This document shows, in pieces, positions 1 to 9,180 of a DNA stretch of 64,000 nt (positions are counted from its first letter, which is position 1; the number at the start of each line of letters is the position of its first letter). The notes beneath the pieces were generated by a model, which was not told the origin of the DNA, did no database searches, and saw only the letters and a program-made list of their open reading frames with translations. Source of the DNA: DSYU01 sp963827605 (GTDB lineage: Bacteria > Chloroflexota > Anaerolineae > Anaerolineales > Anaerolineaceae); assembly GCA_963827605.1 (NCBI GenBank), contig CAWHBK010000001.1:1550001-1614000 (forward strand). Direction: 5' to 3'. Both the position numbers and the translations under genes were made by a program.

Positions 1-730
1 CAAATACTCGTCCAGGGCCTGGCTGGCTTTGGCGCAGGCGGATCTGCACGCTCTGGGAGATGCGGCTGCCTTTTTCGATTTTTACCGGGTAGGGCAGGCG
101 CAGAGGGGTGCAGAAGGTTTTATAGGAGGCATCCGTCCAGTTGCGTTGATCTTCCATCTCAAAAATATCGCCCGCAAAACGCACTTCTGCCCAAATCCCT
201 GGCGTGACTTCATGGGCAATGGCGCGCAGCTCAGCAAACGGCCTGACCGGCTGGTCCGCCACAAAATCCAGCGGGAAAACTGCCGGTTCCTGCCCGCCGT
301 CCACGTGCTCCACTACCCCAGCATGCCCGCTCAGGTTGGCAGGGTGCAGAACGCAAAAGCCAATGCGGTTGCGCCAGAATGTGGAGCATGCTTCGCCATC
401 CATGCTAAAGGTGATGGTCCCGTCCGCTTCGCCGCGGATGCTGGCCTGCCAGACAAAATCGATCTCATCCTGCCGGTTGGCAACATCAAACGCGATCTGG
501 AAGGATTCGCGTTCCACCTGCATGGTCAGGTTGGAGAGAACTGGCGCCACCGTGCCCCAGTTACGGTCGCGAACGGCTACATATATCCGCCGCAGAATCT
601 CAGTACTGCCAAGGCGGATGGTGCGCAGGTCGCCCTGTTCGTATACCAGCGCCAGGGGGCCCGCCCGCAGTTGGGTTTGGGCCGGCAGGTCCTCGTCTTT
701 CCCGTAATACAGCACGCGTTTCGGCAGCAT
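1..730 (-). CDS. Probable D-apionate lactonase, N-terminal part (runs off window)
   Basis: The reading frame opens at an ATG (728-730) and runs to the window edge, about 243 codons. The visible part resembles the N-terminal domain of the ApnL family, which hydrolyses D-apionolactone to D-apionate in apiose breakdown. I see family-like segments such as 'RNRIGFCVLHP' and 'GDIFEMEDQRNWTDASYKT' followed by 'CTPLRLPYPV'. The assignment rests on memory of the family, not a search. The gene starts 33 bases downstream of a TIM-barrel gene that fits the next steps of the same pathway, so both probably form one transcript. The last ~11 codons read more naturally in another frame ('ASQALDEYL'), hinting at a one-base indel near base 33. 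Confidence 0.55.
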   Translation of the reverse strand, partial: MLPKRVLYYGKDEDLPAQTQLRAGPLALVYEQGDLRTIRLGSTEILRRIYVAVRDRNWGTVAPVLSNLTMQVERESFQIAFDVANRQDEIDFVWQASIRGEADGTITFSMDGEACSTFWRNRIGFCVLHPANLSGHAGVVEHVDGGQEPAVFPLDFVADQPVRPFAELRAIAHEVTPGIWAEVRFAGDIFEMEDQRNWTDASYKTFCTPLRLPYPVKIEKGSRISQSVQIRLRQSQPGPGRVF

Positions 731-763
731 TTGCGTCCCCTTCACCCGTTTATCCCCGGCGGG

Positions 764-1606
764 TTATTCCGGAATGAACTTGCGCAGGTAGGCTACGCTC
801 TGTTCCGCCCAGGCCTGCTCCAGGGCAATTGTTTTCTCCAGAGTCGCCTGCTCGGGCGGCCACAGCTCGATGATCACATTGAAATCATACGGCGAGGCTT
901 TCAACGCTTCCAACAGCCAACCGGTGTCCAGCATGCCCTGGCCGGCCGGCGCGCCTTCGCAGACAAAGCCCATCATGTGCCATTCACGGCGGATGGTGAA
1001 ATCTTTGTAGTGCAAGCACATGGTATGGGGCGCCAGCAGCCGGGTGACCTCCTTCCAGCCTTCCGGCACCGCCAGCGAGTTGACCATATCGAGCACCACG
1101 CCCACATGCGGGCTGTTGATTTCATCCAGCGCCGCGCGCAAATCCGCACATGGAATGCGCCCGTTTTCGATCGCCAATTTCAACCCTTCACGCTCCAGCA
1201 CCGGCAAAACCGGGCGGATTGCCGGTAGAATCCGGCGCGCATCGTTAATATATTGTCCATCCATCTCGGGCAGCGTACGGATTAGCCTGGCCCCCATCCG
1301 TTTTGCCAGAGCGATGCTCTTTTCCAGGTGCTCGTAGTCCAACCCGCGCGTGCCCAGTTCCAGCTCGATCTTCGCCTGCCGGGCCTTGCGCAAAAATGCG
1401 TCCAGCTCCGCTTCTGTCAGCCAGTCAAACTCCGCCAGGTTGGGCCCGGTTTGCACCAGGCGCAGGCCCAGCCGGCAGGCCTTTTCGAGCAGATCCATGG
1501 GCGTGAGCGGCTGCTCCGGCCAGGCGGATTGTTCCGGGTAAGCCGGGTTGGCACCCTGAAAACCGATCGACCACATAAAGGTGTAAGAATTAATGCCAAG
1601 TTTCAT
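764..1606 (-). CDS. Xylose-isomerase-like TIM-barrel enzyme, possibly 3-oxo-isoapionate decarboxylase
   Basis: A 280-residue sugar phosphate isomerase/epimerase (AP endonuclease 2 superfamily, PF01261-type barrel). The start is the ATG of 'MKLGINSYTFMWSIGF', typical of the family; the frame stays open for another 52 residues upstream but that part overlaps the neighbouring gene. Candidate metal-binding residues are in 'LAIENGR', 'GVVLDMVN', 'CLHYKDF' and near the C-terminus in 'VIIELWPP'. The family includes OiaC, which decarboxylates 3-oxo-isoapionate in apionate catabolism. Adjacency to an apionate-lactonase-like gene suggests that role here. A generic sugar epimerase remains possible; the fold is secure and the substrate is inferred. 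Confidence 0.7.
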   Translation of the reverse strand: MKLGINSYTFMWSIGFQGANPAYPEQSAWPEQPLTPMDLLEKACRLGLRLVQTGPNLAEFDWLTEAELDAFLRKARQAKIELELGTRGLDYEHLEKSIALAKRMGARLIRTLPEMDGQYINDARRILPAIRPVLPVLEREGLKLAIENGRIPCADLRAALDEINSPHVGVVLDMVNSLAVPEGWKEVTRLLAPHTMCLHYKDFTIRREWHMMGFVCEGAPAGQGMLDTGWLLEALKASPYDFNVIIELWPPEQATLEKTIALEQAWAEQSVAYLRKFIPE

Positions 1607-1643
1607 GGTTTCCCTTCGAGGTTCCCCGCCGCTGGCGGATAGT

Positions 1644-3621
1644 TTAAGGGCGAAGGATCTGATAAATAAAGACCCCATCCTGCCCATATACCTGGCGCAG
1701 GCGCGGACAGCTGGCCAGCATTTGCGGCTGCAAACTTCCCTTTCCCTGGCGCAAGTACACAAAGGTTAAATCCGCCTCGCGCACCAAATCCCAGAAGTCC
1801 GGCGTACAGCCTTGTATGTTCATCGAGCGTTTGGCCCAATCATTGATTTGCAGAATAGATTCCAGACTACCCCAGGAGTAGGAAATGGGCGGAACCAGGC
1901 TGAAGCGCCCGGTGTACGGCAGCAGCCAGGCACCCCCATCCACGCCCCGATAGGTAGCGCCCTGCCAGGTGGAACCGTTGATATAAAAGCGCGCCTCCGG
2001 CGGGGTATGTTCCTTGACCCATTCCAAGGCCTTTACATCGGCCGGTAACGCCAGGACCGTGGCGGAATTGATCATGCCGCGCGTATCTCGCAATCCCCAT
2101 GCCAATAACAGCAAAACGGCCAGCGCCAGGCCGGCCAACCCTATCGCCGGTCTGGTTAATTTGCTCAATGCTTTTCCACCCGCCGCGAGCAGTTCAGCCA
2201 GTAGAATGGCCGCGGGGAAAAATAGCACAATCAGAAAATGATCCGGCCGGAAAGGCCCCAGCCGCGGCCCCCAGGGGAGGGATAACAGCCCGATCAGCGT
2301 ACTCCACCCGACCAGTGGAACCAGGCGCGGCTGCAGCAAGGCCGCCAGCGCACCCACCCCGGCCATACCCATCAGGATATGGTTGCGGCGCGGGCCGATC
2401 AGAGTCACCAGGTATTGGATATAATCCGCGGTGCTTTTCTGCGCCGCCTCGCTCTGGTCCAGCGGATTAACCATTCCCAGCACCGCCAAGGACTGGTTCA
2501 ACTGGAATGAACGCAGCAGCCAGGGAGATGCGAGCAAGATTCCCAGTCCGACCAGGACCACCAGCCGGGCTAAACCGGTCCAACCATCCCGCTGGCGAAA
2601 ACCACGCAGCGCGCTCCCCAGCCCTATCACCAACAGAAACAGGCCGGCCAGCAGTAAAACGAGGTAATGAGTAAGCGCCAAACCGGAGATCAACACTACC
2701 AGCCGGACCCAGGCCGAATGCCGCCGGGGCTGGTCGCGCACCTCCATCACGGCCGCCAGCGCAGGTCCCAAAAGGAGCAGGCCTGCCAGCAGGGTGTAGC
2801 GCCCCCAGGTCAGATAATAGGCTGGCATCTGGAAATCAAAGCCCACCAGCAGAGCGGAAAGAATCGGCGCCAGCCCGGCTGCTGTGCCGCCGGATAGGCG
2901 GGCAATGAAAGCCGCCTGGCGGGGTGGATAGGGCTCCGAATATTCCAGGCCCAGCTCGGTCGCTCGACCGGCAAATGCCTGGGCCCCCCGGTAGACGGAA
3001 ATCGCCACCAGCGCGTTCAATACCTGGCCAAACCACAATGCCGCCCGGGCAGTGGTATTCCCCGACACAGCCGTAAACAGCGCCGCGATCAGATGGAAGC
3101 CGTAATGATACGAGAAGGGTACCGGCAGGTAAGGCGCCAGGTCGGGCGGCAGCCCGCCATATTCGACAATTTTGCGCACGATCAGGAAATGCTGGACGGA
3201 ATCGACCCAGTTTGGCAGCGCCAGCGTGCGCGCCTGGTACAACCGCCACGCCACCAGCCCGGCCAGGAAAATCACTGCCAGCAGCCCGCCTGCCCAACAC
3301 GCCGGAATTTTCCACCCGCCGCGCGCTGATCCGCCCCGTTTGAGCACACCGGCCAGCCCCAACAGCAGGCATAAGCCATACAGGCCGGCCACTGCTGCCC
3401 CGCGCACCTGGATCCCTAGCAAAAACAGCCCCAGGGCCAGCAGCGCTGGGAGTGAAATGCTCAATGCGACAGCATCTGCCAGGGTGGCGAGGAGACCGGC
3501 CCGCCGGCCCGCCCCCGCGGCCGCGCGAAACAGATGGAAGCCAGGCCAGAATGGCGCAGCCTGGCGCTAACAGCACCAGGAGGGCTGCGAAAAAAAACCG
3601 TCCGATCGTTAATGCGTCCAA
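1644..3621 (-). CDS. Multi-pass membrane protein, GT-C glycosyltransferase-like, one frameshift
   Basis: A hydrophobic protein of about 658 residues after repair, with many predicted membrane helices. An early loop reads 'LPNWVDSVQHFLIVRKI' followed by 'PVPFSYHYGFHLIAALF'. An acidic residue in the first loop plus such aromatic/His segments recall GT-C membrane glycosyltransferases and DUF6541-type proteins. The soluble C-terminal part ('ALEWVKEHTPPEARFYING') fits the same class. The N-terminal 'MDALTIGRFFFAALLVLLAP' lies in another frame from the rest; joining the frames near 3545 restores a continuous protein, so a one-base indel is likely there. The natural start is then 3621. The donor and acceptor are unknown. 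Confidence 0.6.
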
Positions 3622-3703
3622 TGCGAAGCAGCTCGAATCGATTAAAAAAATACCCCGGTCAACCCTGTTGGATGGGCAAGCCGGGGTATTTCACAACCTT
3701 TTC

Positions 3704-5449
3704 TTAAGACAGATACTCGCGCAGGTGGCGGCTGCGGGTTGGGTGGCGCAGCTTGCGCAGCGCCTTTGCCTCGATCTGGCGGATGCGCTCGCGGGTGACG
3801 TTGAAGTAGCGGCTGACCTCTTCGAGCGTATGATCTTTGCCATCGATCAGGCCAAAGCGCAGTTCCAGCACCTGGCGCTCGCGTTCAGAAAGCGCTCCCA
3901 GGGCGCTCTGCACCTGCTCGCGCAGCATTTCGCGCGCGGCGGCGTCCATCGGTTCCAGGGCCTCATCGTCCTCGATGAAATCGCCCAGCTGGCTGCTTTC
4001 TTCATCACCCACCGGGCGCTCCAGCGAGACCGGCTCTTCGGCCGATTGCAAAATGCGCTGCACCTTGGCGGTCGCCCAATTCCAGCGCCGCGGAACTTCC
4101 GGGTCAATCGGGATGTTGTCTTTGCGCGCCCGCTTGATCGCTCGGGTATCTTCATCCGAGAGCAGCCCGGCTTCCAGGGCCAGCTCTTCGGCGGTTGGCT
4201 CGCGGCCCAACTGCTGTACCATGGAGCGCTGAACGCGCAGCAGGCGCGTAATCGCCTCGAACAGATGCACCGGGATGCGGATGGTGCGCGCCTGTTCGGC
4301 AATGTAGCGGCTGATCGACTGGCGAATCCACCAGGTGGCATACGTGCTGAACTTAAACCCGCGGGTCGGGTCAAACTTGGTGACCGCCCGCAGCAGGCCC
4401 AGGTTGCCTTCCTGGATCAGATCGAGGAAGGAAATCCCCCGGCCCAGGTAGCGCTTGGCAATACTGACCACCAGGCGCAGGTTCGCCCGGATCAAGGTCT
4501 GGTTGGCTTCTTCCGCGCGCCGCCGAACTGCATCCACTTCCGAAGCCAGCTCCGACTCGCCCGGCAGGTGCTTGTTGAAGAATTCCAGTTCTGGAAGCTT
4601 CGCCTCACGCTGCAAGTACGTCATCATCGGGGCCGCGACTTCGGTGGGCATCAGGTAGACGCTCATGAAGACGATGAAGGCATGGCGCACCAAACCGTCC
4701 CACAGCGTATCCTTTCCCCATAAGCCGTTATCCAGGTAGGTGCGCAGGTACGAGGGTTCGTCTGCCTGCCACTGGCGGCGAAGCATCTGCGCCTCGGAAA
4801 GGATCAGGCTTAGATCGGGGGTTTCCCCTTGCTGAATGCTTTGGGCATCCTCCAACATTCGCGCCCAGGCAGTGATCATCTCGCGCGCCACGGTCAGATA
4901 CATCTGGCGATAGCGGAGGGCATTGTCGGCAAGAACGTGGTTGCTCAGTGTATCCAGGTGCCGGTCGGCCTCAATGCGGGCTGCCAGCCGGAACTCGCTG
5001 TCCGCATCCAGTAGATTAATCTGGCCGATTTCTTTAAGGTATAAACGGACCGGATCTTCGGAAAGCTCGATTGCCACCATGGATGGGCCCAAAGCTTCCA
5101 ATGGATCCTCAAGAGCCAGATCCGCCCAGTCCTCTCCAACGGCAGCCGGGTTCGGTTCTTCAACTTCCGGCTCATCCTTTTCCAGGAATTCTTCTTCCTC
5201 GATCACTGGCGCGCCTTCCTCTGCACCATTTTTCTCCGGTGAAGTCTTACTACGCTCATGATCCTTGCGCTCCGGATGAACGGCGGAGTCACGCGCGGGT
5301 CGGGCGCGCCCATTCTGCTCGTTCAGCCCGGTGCGAAGCGGCCTGGCTGCTGCTTTTTTCGGCGCAGCACCTTTTGAGACAGGGCCTCTCTTGCTCGCCC
5401 GTTCTTCTGGGTTCGTGCTTTGGTTGGTAGGTTTCTTCATACGAGCCAT
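3704..5449 (-). CDS. sigA: Primary RNA polymerase sigma factor (RpoD/SigA)
   Basis: A 581-residue group 1 sigma-70 factor. Residues 1-110 are a charged, low-complexity N-terminal extension, basic then acidic. Region 1.2/2 carries 'DPVRLYLKEIGQINLL'. The core region 2 motif is 'ISFLDLIQEGNLGLLRAV' then 'FKFSTYATWWIRQSISR', which contacts core polymerase and the -10 element. Region 4 ends with 'TLEEVSRYFNVTRERIRQIE', the -35-recognising helix-turn-helix. A spacer between regions 1.2 and 2 is present, as in RpoD. It lies just downstream of dnaG on the same strand, the classic dnaG-rpoD arrangement. It would direct most housekeeping transcription, including the consensus promoters noted elsewhere in the window. 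Confidence 0.96.
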   Translation of the reverse strand: MARMKKPTNQSTNPEERASKRGPVSKGAAPKKAAARPLRTGLNEQNGRARPARDSAVHPERKDHERSKTSPEKNGAEEGAPVIEEEEFLEKDEPEVEEPNPAAVGEDWADLALEDPLEALGPSMVAIELSEDPVRLYLKEIGQINLLDADSEFRLAARIEADRHLDTLSNHVLADNALRYRQMYLTVAREMITAWARMLEDAQSIQQGETPDLSLILSEAQMLRRQWQADEPSYLRTYLDNGLWGKDTLWDGLVRHAFIVFMSVYLMPTEVAAPMMTYLQREAKLPELEFFNKHLPGESELASEVDAVRRRAEEANQTLIRANLRLVVSIAKRYLGRGISFLDLIQEGNLGLLRAVTKFDPTRGFKFSTYATWWIRQSISRYIAEQARTIRIPVHLFEAITRLLRVQRSMVQQLGREPTAEELALEAGLLSDEDTRAIKRARKDNIPIDPEVPRRWNWATAKVQRILQSAEEPVSLERPVGDEESSQLGDFIEDDEALEPMDAAAREMLREQVQSALGALSERERQVLELRFGLIDGKDHTLEEVSRYFNVTRERIRQIEAKALRKLRHPTRSRHLREYLS

Positions 5450-5547
5450 ATTACAAATATACCATAGTTTAAATTTTCGCTAGTCTAACTGCACAGGCTG
5501 ACCAAGAATTTTGTCAAGGTTTTTTAATACCCGGCTGCACTGCAACA

Positions 5548-7482
5548 TCACTTTTGGATTCCCTGAAAATCATCCAGGCGGGTATACCCTTCAACCTCCT
5601 GGATATCGCGCTGCATAAAAATGAGCTGGTCGACATGCGCCCGCGTGCGCATCTGGCGCAAGCGCATCACGGTTTGGATCAGGTCTTCCACCAGTTTTTC
5701 GGTGCCTGGCTCGCCCTGCGCAAACGGACTGAGCAGTTCGCGTGCCAGGTCTTGCAGCGCATCTGGCATCTTTTCCTGTATATATTGGCCGGCATCCAGG
5801 TCATCCTGCTCCAACGACTGCAAGATTACGGCTGCCATCATTTGCCGGTCAACCTGCTCGAAATCCAGGACGGAAAGCCGGCTTAGCCCGGCTTTTTGCA
5901 ATATGCGGTCGAGCATATACAGCAGGTCGGGCTGGCGCAGCAGCAGGCGCAGGCAGTGTGTTTCAAGCGCCGCTTCTGGGCGAGACCCAACTTGCAAGGG
6001 AGGTGGTGCAGGCTCAGGATGGGCCGGCGTTGTTCCACCAGGCCGGCGGCGGACCGGCCGGGCAGGTGGGTTGGCGCCCAACAATGAACGCTCATCCACA
6101 CGCAGCAGGCGCGCCAGGCGCTGCCGGTAGGCCTCGCGTTCGACCGAATTTGGCACATCCTCAACCAGCGGAAGCACCTGCGCAGCAATCTCGCTCTTTA
6201 CTTTCGGGTCATCCAGGTCGCGCCCGGTGGCCAGGGTTTCCATCACATGCACAACAATTGGGCGCGCGGCTTCGACAATCCGCGCCCATTCCTGCGGATC
6301 CCGCAAAACGATCTCATCCGGGTCCAGCCCTTCGGGCAGGGTGGTAACGCGCAGATCGGCCTCCAGGCGAGCTTCGTTCCGCAGCAATCCACGCGCGTCG
6401 AAGGCCAGTTCACTGGTATGATCCATAGACTGGCGAGCGATCTCCAACCCGCGCAGCGTCGCTTTCTGACCGGCAGCATCCGGGTCCAGGGCTAACACAA
6501 TCCGGCGCGTCAGCCGCTTGAGCATGCGCAGCTGGTCTTCCGTGAGAGCGGTGCCCATCGGCGAAACCACATTATTAAACCCGCATTGGTGCAAGGCGAT
6601 TACATCCAGGTAGCCTTCAACGATGACCACCTGGTCCTTGGCACGGATCGCCTTGCGCGCCTGGTCGAGCGCGTACAACAAGCGCCCTTTATCAAACAGG
6701 GCCGTCTGGGGCGAGTTCATAAATTTGGGTTGGTCTTCCGGGTTCAGGATGCGCCCGCCAAAACCGGTCATGCGCCCCGTTCCGTCGCGGATGGGGAACA
6801 TCACCCGGTGGCGGAATTTGTCATAAATACCGCCGCTACCGCTTGTAGCGCCACTGCTACTGTTTGTAGCGCCACTGCTGCTATTGGCTGCGCCGCCGCT
6901 GCTATTGGCAGCGCCGCTCCCCTGGCGCTCGGTTACCAGCCCGACCTGCAGCAGCTCGCTGGCGGTATAGCCTTTGGATGTGAAGTAGCGGATCAAAGCA
7001 TCCCAGGACTCGGGGGCATAGCCCAGGCCAAAGGTTTCGATGGTGGCAGGGGTCAGCCCGCGTTTCTGTAAATAAGCGTAGGCCTGCTGCCCGGCCGGGG
7101 TTTGCGTCAGGTGGTGGCGGAAGAACGTGACCGCTTCCTCCAGCAGCGTGCGCAGCCGTTCGTGCTCGTCTTCCTCGGCCAGTTTCTCCGGCGTAACCGG
7201 CGTCAGAACGACGCCTGCCCGCTCAGCCAGAATATGCAGCGCCTGGCTGAAATCCCAGCCTTCCTTTTTCATCACAAAGCGGAAGACATCCCCGCCCTCG
7301 TTACATTGACCAAAACAGCGCCAGGTGCCAGAATCAGGAAACACCACGAAGGCCGGCGTGCGCGAGTTCGGGTGAAACGGGCAAAACCCAATATAATTCT
7401 TCCCGGTCCGGCGCAGCTGCACCGATTCGGAAACCAGTTCGATGATATCAACGCGGGCTTTAATATCGTCTATCGCCGACAT
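5548..7482 (-). CDS. dnaG: DNA primase DnaG
   Basis: A 644-residue primase that makes RNA primers for replication. The N-terminal CHC2 zinc finger has C34, H37, C56 and C60 ('FCPFH' and 'CFGQC'). The catalytic core includes 'YDKFRHRVMFPIRD' and 'GFGGRIL'. The TOPRIM motifs are 'VEGYLDV' (about 289-294) and 'DPDAAG' (333-338). The C-terminal third is the DnaB-helicase-binding region. Unusual is a Gly/Ala/Asn/Ser-rich tandem repeat at residues 188-218, inserted just before the 'YDKFR' motif where most primases have only a few residues. It is followed on the same strand by sigA. Confidence 0.95.
   Translation of the reverse strand: MSAIDDIKARVDIIELVSESVQLRRTGKNYIGFCPFHPNSRTPAFVVFPDSGTWRCFGQCNEGGDVFRFVMKKEGWDFSQALHILAERAGVVLTPVTPEKLAEEDEHERLRTLLEEAVTFFRHHLTQTPAGQQAYAYLQKRGLTPATIETFGLGYAPESWDALIRYFTSKGYTASELLQVGLVTERQGSGAANSSGGAANSSSGATNSSSGATSGSGGIYDKFRHRVMFPIRDGTGRMTGFGGRILNPEDQPKFMNSPQTALFDKGRLLYALDQARKAIRAKDQVVIVEGYLDVIALHQCGFNNVVSPMGTALTEDQLRMLKRLTRRIVLALDPDAAGQKATLRGLEIARQSMDHTSELAFDARGLLRNEARLEADLRVTTLPEGLDPDEIVLRDPQEWARIVEAARPIVVHVMETLATGRDLDDPKVKSEIAAQVLPLVEDVPNSVEREAYRQRLARLLRVDERSLLGANPPARPVRRRPGGTTPAHPEPAPPPLQVGSRPEAALETHCLRLLLRQPDLLYMLDRILQKAGLSRLSVLDFEQVDRQMMAAVILQSLEQDDLDAGQYIQEKMPDALQDLARELLSPFAQGEPGTEKLVEDLIQTVMRLRQMRTRAHVDQLIFMQRDIQEVEGYTRLDDFQGIQK
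6829..6921 (-). repeat. In-frame tandem repeat inside dnaG
   Basis: About 93 bp encode degenerate copies of an 8-residue unit of the form G-A-(A/T)-N-S-S-S-G at residues 188-218 of the primase. At DNA level the unit is a 24-bp pattern rich in GCC/GCT triplets that recurs about four times with drift. Because every unit is a multiple of 3, copy-number changes would keep the frame. It sits on a loop between the start of the catalytic core and the conserved 'YDKFRHRV' strand. Confidence 0.8.
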
Positions 7483-7666
7483 GAGACCGTTTGCTCCACC
7501 TATCGTTCGTAATTATACCAGTTTAGTGCAAATTCAACGCGAAAACCGCCGGGGCTTAGCCCTATCTTACCATCTCCCCTTTATAATGCAATTAGGCTAC
7601 AATGGGTTTTGGGATGAATATTTGCAAATTTTCCCAACCATCTTAGTAGCGCCCCGAACCTCCCGC

Positions 7667-9064
7667 ATGAGACGTTTCAAAACTTACTTAATCCTCCTGA
7701 TATTCTTGCTGCCGGTTATAGCGGCCTGCACGCGCCCGGTTAATTTTAGCCAGGGCCTATCCGCCAACCCGGCCATGACCATCACTTCAAACCCGCCTGG
7801 CGCCGCGAGTACGGTTACCAAAACCGTCCCGCCCCCGGACCCCAGTGATGATGAGCCGGTATGGGTCACCAACCCGGTCGACCGCACGCTGCTGCGCATC
7901 GACCCGCGCAGCAGCGCCATTACCGCCAGCATCTCAATCGAAGGCCAGCCGGATATCGCGGTGGCTGGGGAAGGCGCGGTATGGGTGCTCGACCGCGCTC
8001 ATAACCTGGTTTTCCGCATCGACCCGGCTTCCAACCGCGTTGTGACCTCCATTCCGCTGCCCGCCGGTAACTCCCAGGCGCTGGCCGTTGGAGCCGGCGC
8101 AGTGTGGGTGGGTATCACCGGCAGGATCGACTTGAACGAACAGGCCCCAGGCGAGACAGAGGATGTGCTGGCTCCCGCCATGGTGGTGCAAATTGACCCG
8201 CAGACCAACCAATTCAACCAACAGCTCGCGGTCCAGCCGGTAGGACAGCTGCTGCTCAACGGTTCGGCCCTTTGGGTGCTGTCCCACGCCATCATCGACA
8301 CGCCTTTGCAGGTGCTCGATCTGAACGCGAAGCAGGGCATGGCCGTCCCGGTCCATAACTCCCCACCCTGGCTGCCCATCGATGCCATGGCTGTCGACTC
8401 TGAGAACCTGTGGCTGCTCTCGGCCGCGCATGGGAAAATTTTTCACGGCACGCCGGACGGGCGCATCAGTTCTAGCATTGACCTGGGGCAGCGCCAACCG
8501 ACCGGTTACGCAGACCTTCTTCTGACTCGCACCGGCTTGTGGGCTGCCACACCCTGGGGAACCGTCTTGCAAATCGACCCGCGCACCAATCACATCGACG
8601 GCACCGTCGAGCTGAATGTGCCGCTGACCCGGCTGCTTTCGGGCGGTGGAGCGGTTTGGGCCTTCAGCCAGCAGACCGCCACGCTGTTTCGCATCGACCC
8701 GGCCAGCCGGGCGGTTACCAACCAGGTTGCCACCGGCAGCCAGATGGAGCCAACGGTGGTTCCCAGCCCGACCCCGCGCGTGGTAATCTGGAACCCCTGC
8801 CCGGAGGCTCCCACCTCGCGTCTAAAGGTAGGCGACCTGGCCTACGTAACAAAAGACCCGCCCGTCCCCAACCGCGTTCGCAAAGATCCAAACCGCCAGG
8901 CGGATATTCTGGGCCTGATCAACCCCGGCGGCAGCATGGAAATCCTCGAAGGCCCCACCTGCGCCGACAATTGGGTTTGGTGGCACGTCAAGAACGCCGA
9001 CCTGAACGGCTGGATGGCCGAAGGTGATAAAGAAACCTATTGGATGATTCCGTTATATAAGTAA
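7667..9064 (+). CDS. Lipoprotein with beta-propeller (YVTN/Vgb-like) repeats and C-terminal SH3-like domain
   Basis: A 465-residue exported protein. The chosen ATG begins 'MRRFKTYLILLIFLLPVIAA' followed by Cys, a clear lipoprotein signal with a lipobox (VIAAC); the frame is open further upstream but that part has no signal. The body holds repeated 'VW...IDP.....' blades such as 'EPVWVTNPVDRTLLRIDPRS' and 'GAVWVLDRAHNLVFRIDPAS', resembling the YVTN/virginiamycin-lyase-like propeller. About residues 365-465 look like a bacterial SH3 module ('ILGLINPGGSMEILEGP' to 'VKNADLNGWMAEGDKE'). It is probably an outer-face binding protein; I see no catalytic motif. It is divergent from dnaG and convergent with recO. 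Confidence 0.75.
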   Translation: MRRFKTYLILLIFLLPVIAACTRPVNFSQGLSANPAMTITSNPPGAASTVTKTVPPPDPSDDEPVWVTNPVDRTLLRIDPRSSAITASISIEGQPDIAVAGEGAVWVLDRAHNLVFRIDPASNRVVTSIPLPAGNSQALAVGAGAVWVGITGRIDLNEQAPGETEDVLAPAMVVQIDPQTNQFNQQLAVQPVGQLLLNGSALWVLSHAIIDTPLQVLDLNAKQGMAVPVHNSPPWLPIDAMAVDSENLWLLSAAHGKIFHGTPDGRISSSIDLGQRQPTGYADLLLTRTGLWAATPWGTVLQIDPRTNHIDGTVELNVPLTRLLSGGGAVWAFSQQTATLFRIDPASRAVTNQVATGSQMEPTVVPSPTPRVVIWNPCPEAPTSRLKVGDLAYVTKDPPVPNRVRKDPNRQADILGLINPGGSMEILEGPTCADNWVWWHVKNADLNGWMAEGDKETYWMIPLYK

Positions 9065-9096
9065 GGCTTCGCCTTACTTATATAACGGAATCATCC
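9042..9096. terminator. 26-bp perfect hairpin overlapping the lipoprotein stop codon
   Basis: The arms 9042-9067 and 9071-9096 are perfect reverse complements with a TTC loop (9068-9070). The left arm includes the last codons and the stop codon of the lipoprotein gene. There is no long T tract, but the position between convergent genes fits a bidirectional terminator. Confidence 0.65.
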
Positions 9097-9116
9097 CCTC
9101 CTCGGAAAAACGGAGC

Positions 9117-9168
9117 GGGGATTAAAGGGGTTGGCGGCCCAGTTGGGCCGCCAACTCCTTTTATCCCC
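9117..9168. terminator. Second near-perfect hairpin between convergent genes
   Basis: The arms 9117-9141 and 9144-9168 pair over about 25 bp with two or three mismatches around a GT loop. It lies 13 bases before the recO stop and works with the neighbouring hairpin to separate the two convergent transcripts. Confidence 0.6.
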
Positions 9169-9180
9169 CCGTTAATAAGG

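Noticed and set aside
29..1228. Long plus-strand open frame of about 400 codons
   Set aside because: It runs antisense through two genes with clear family motifs on the minus strand. Its translation is Arg/Gln/His-rich without recognisable domains, so it is a shadow of GC-rich coding DNA.
3452..4723. Plus-strand open frame of about 423 codons
   Set aside because: It lies mostly antisense to sigA and shows no motif of its own.
6829..6921. CRISPR-like short repeats
   Set aside because: The repeats are tandem without spacers, in frame with dnaG, and encode a low-complexity loop.
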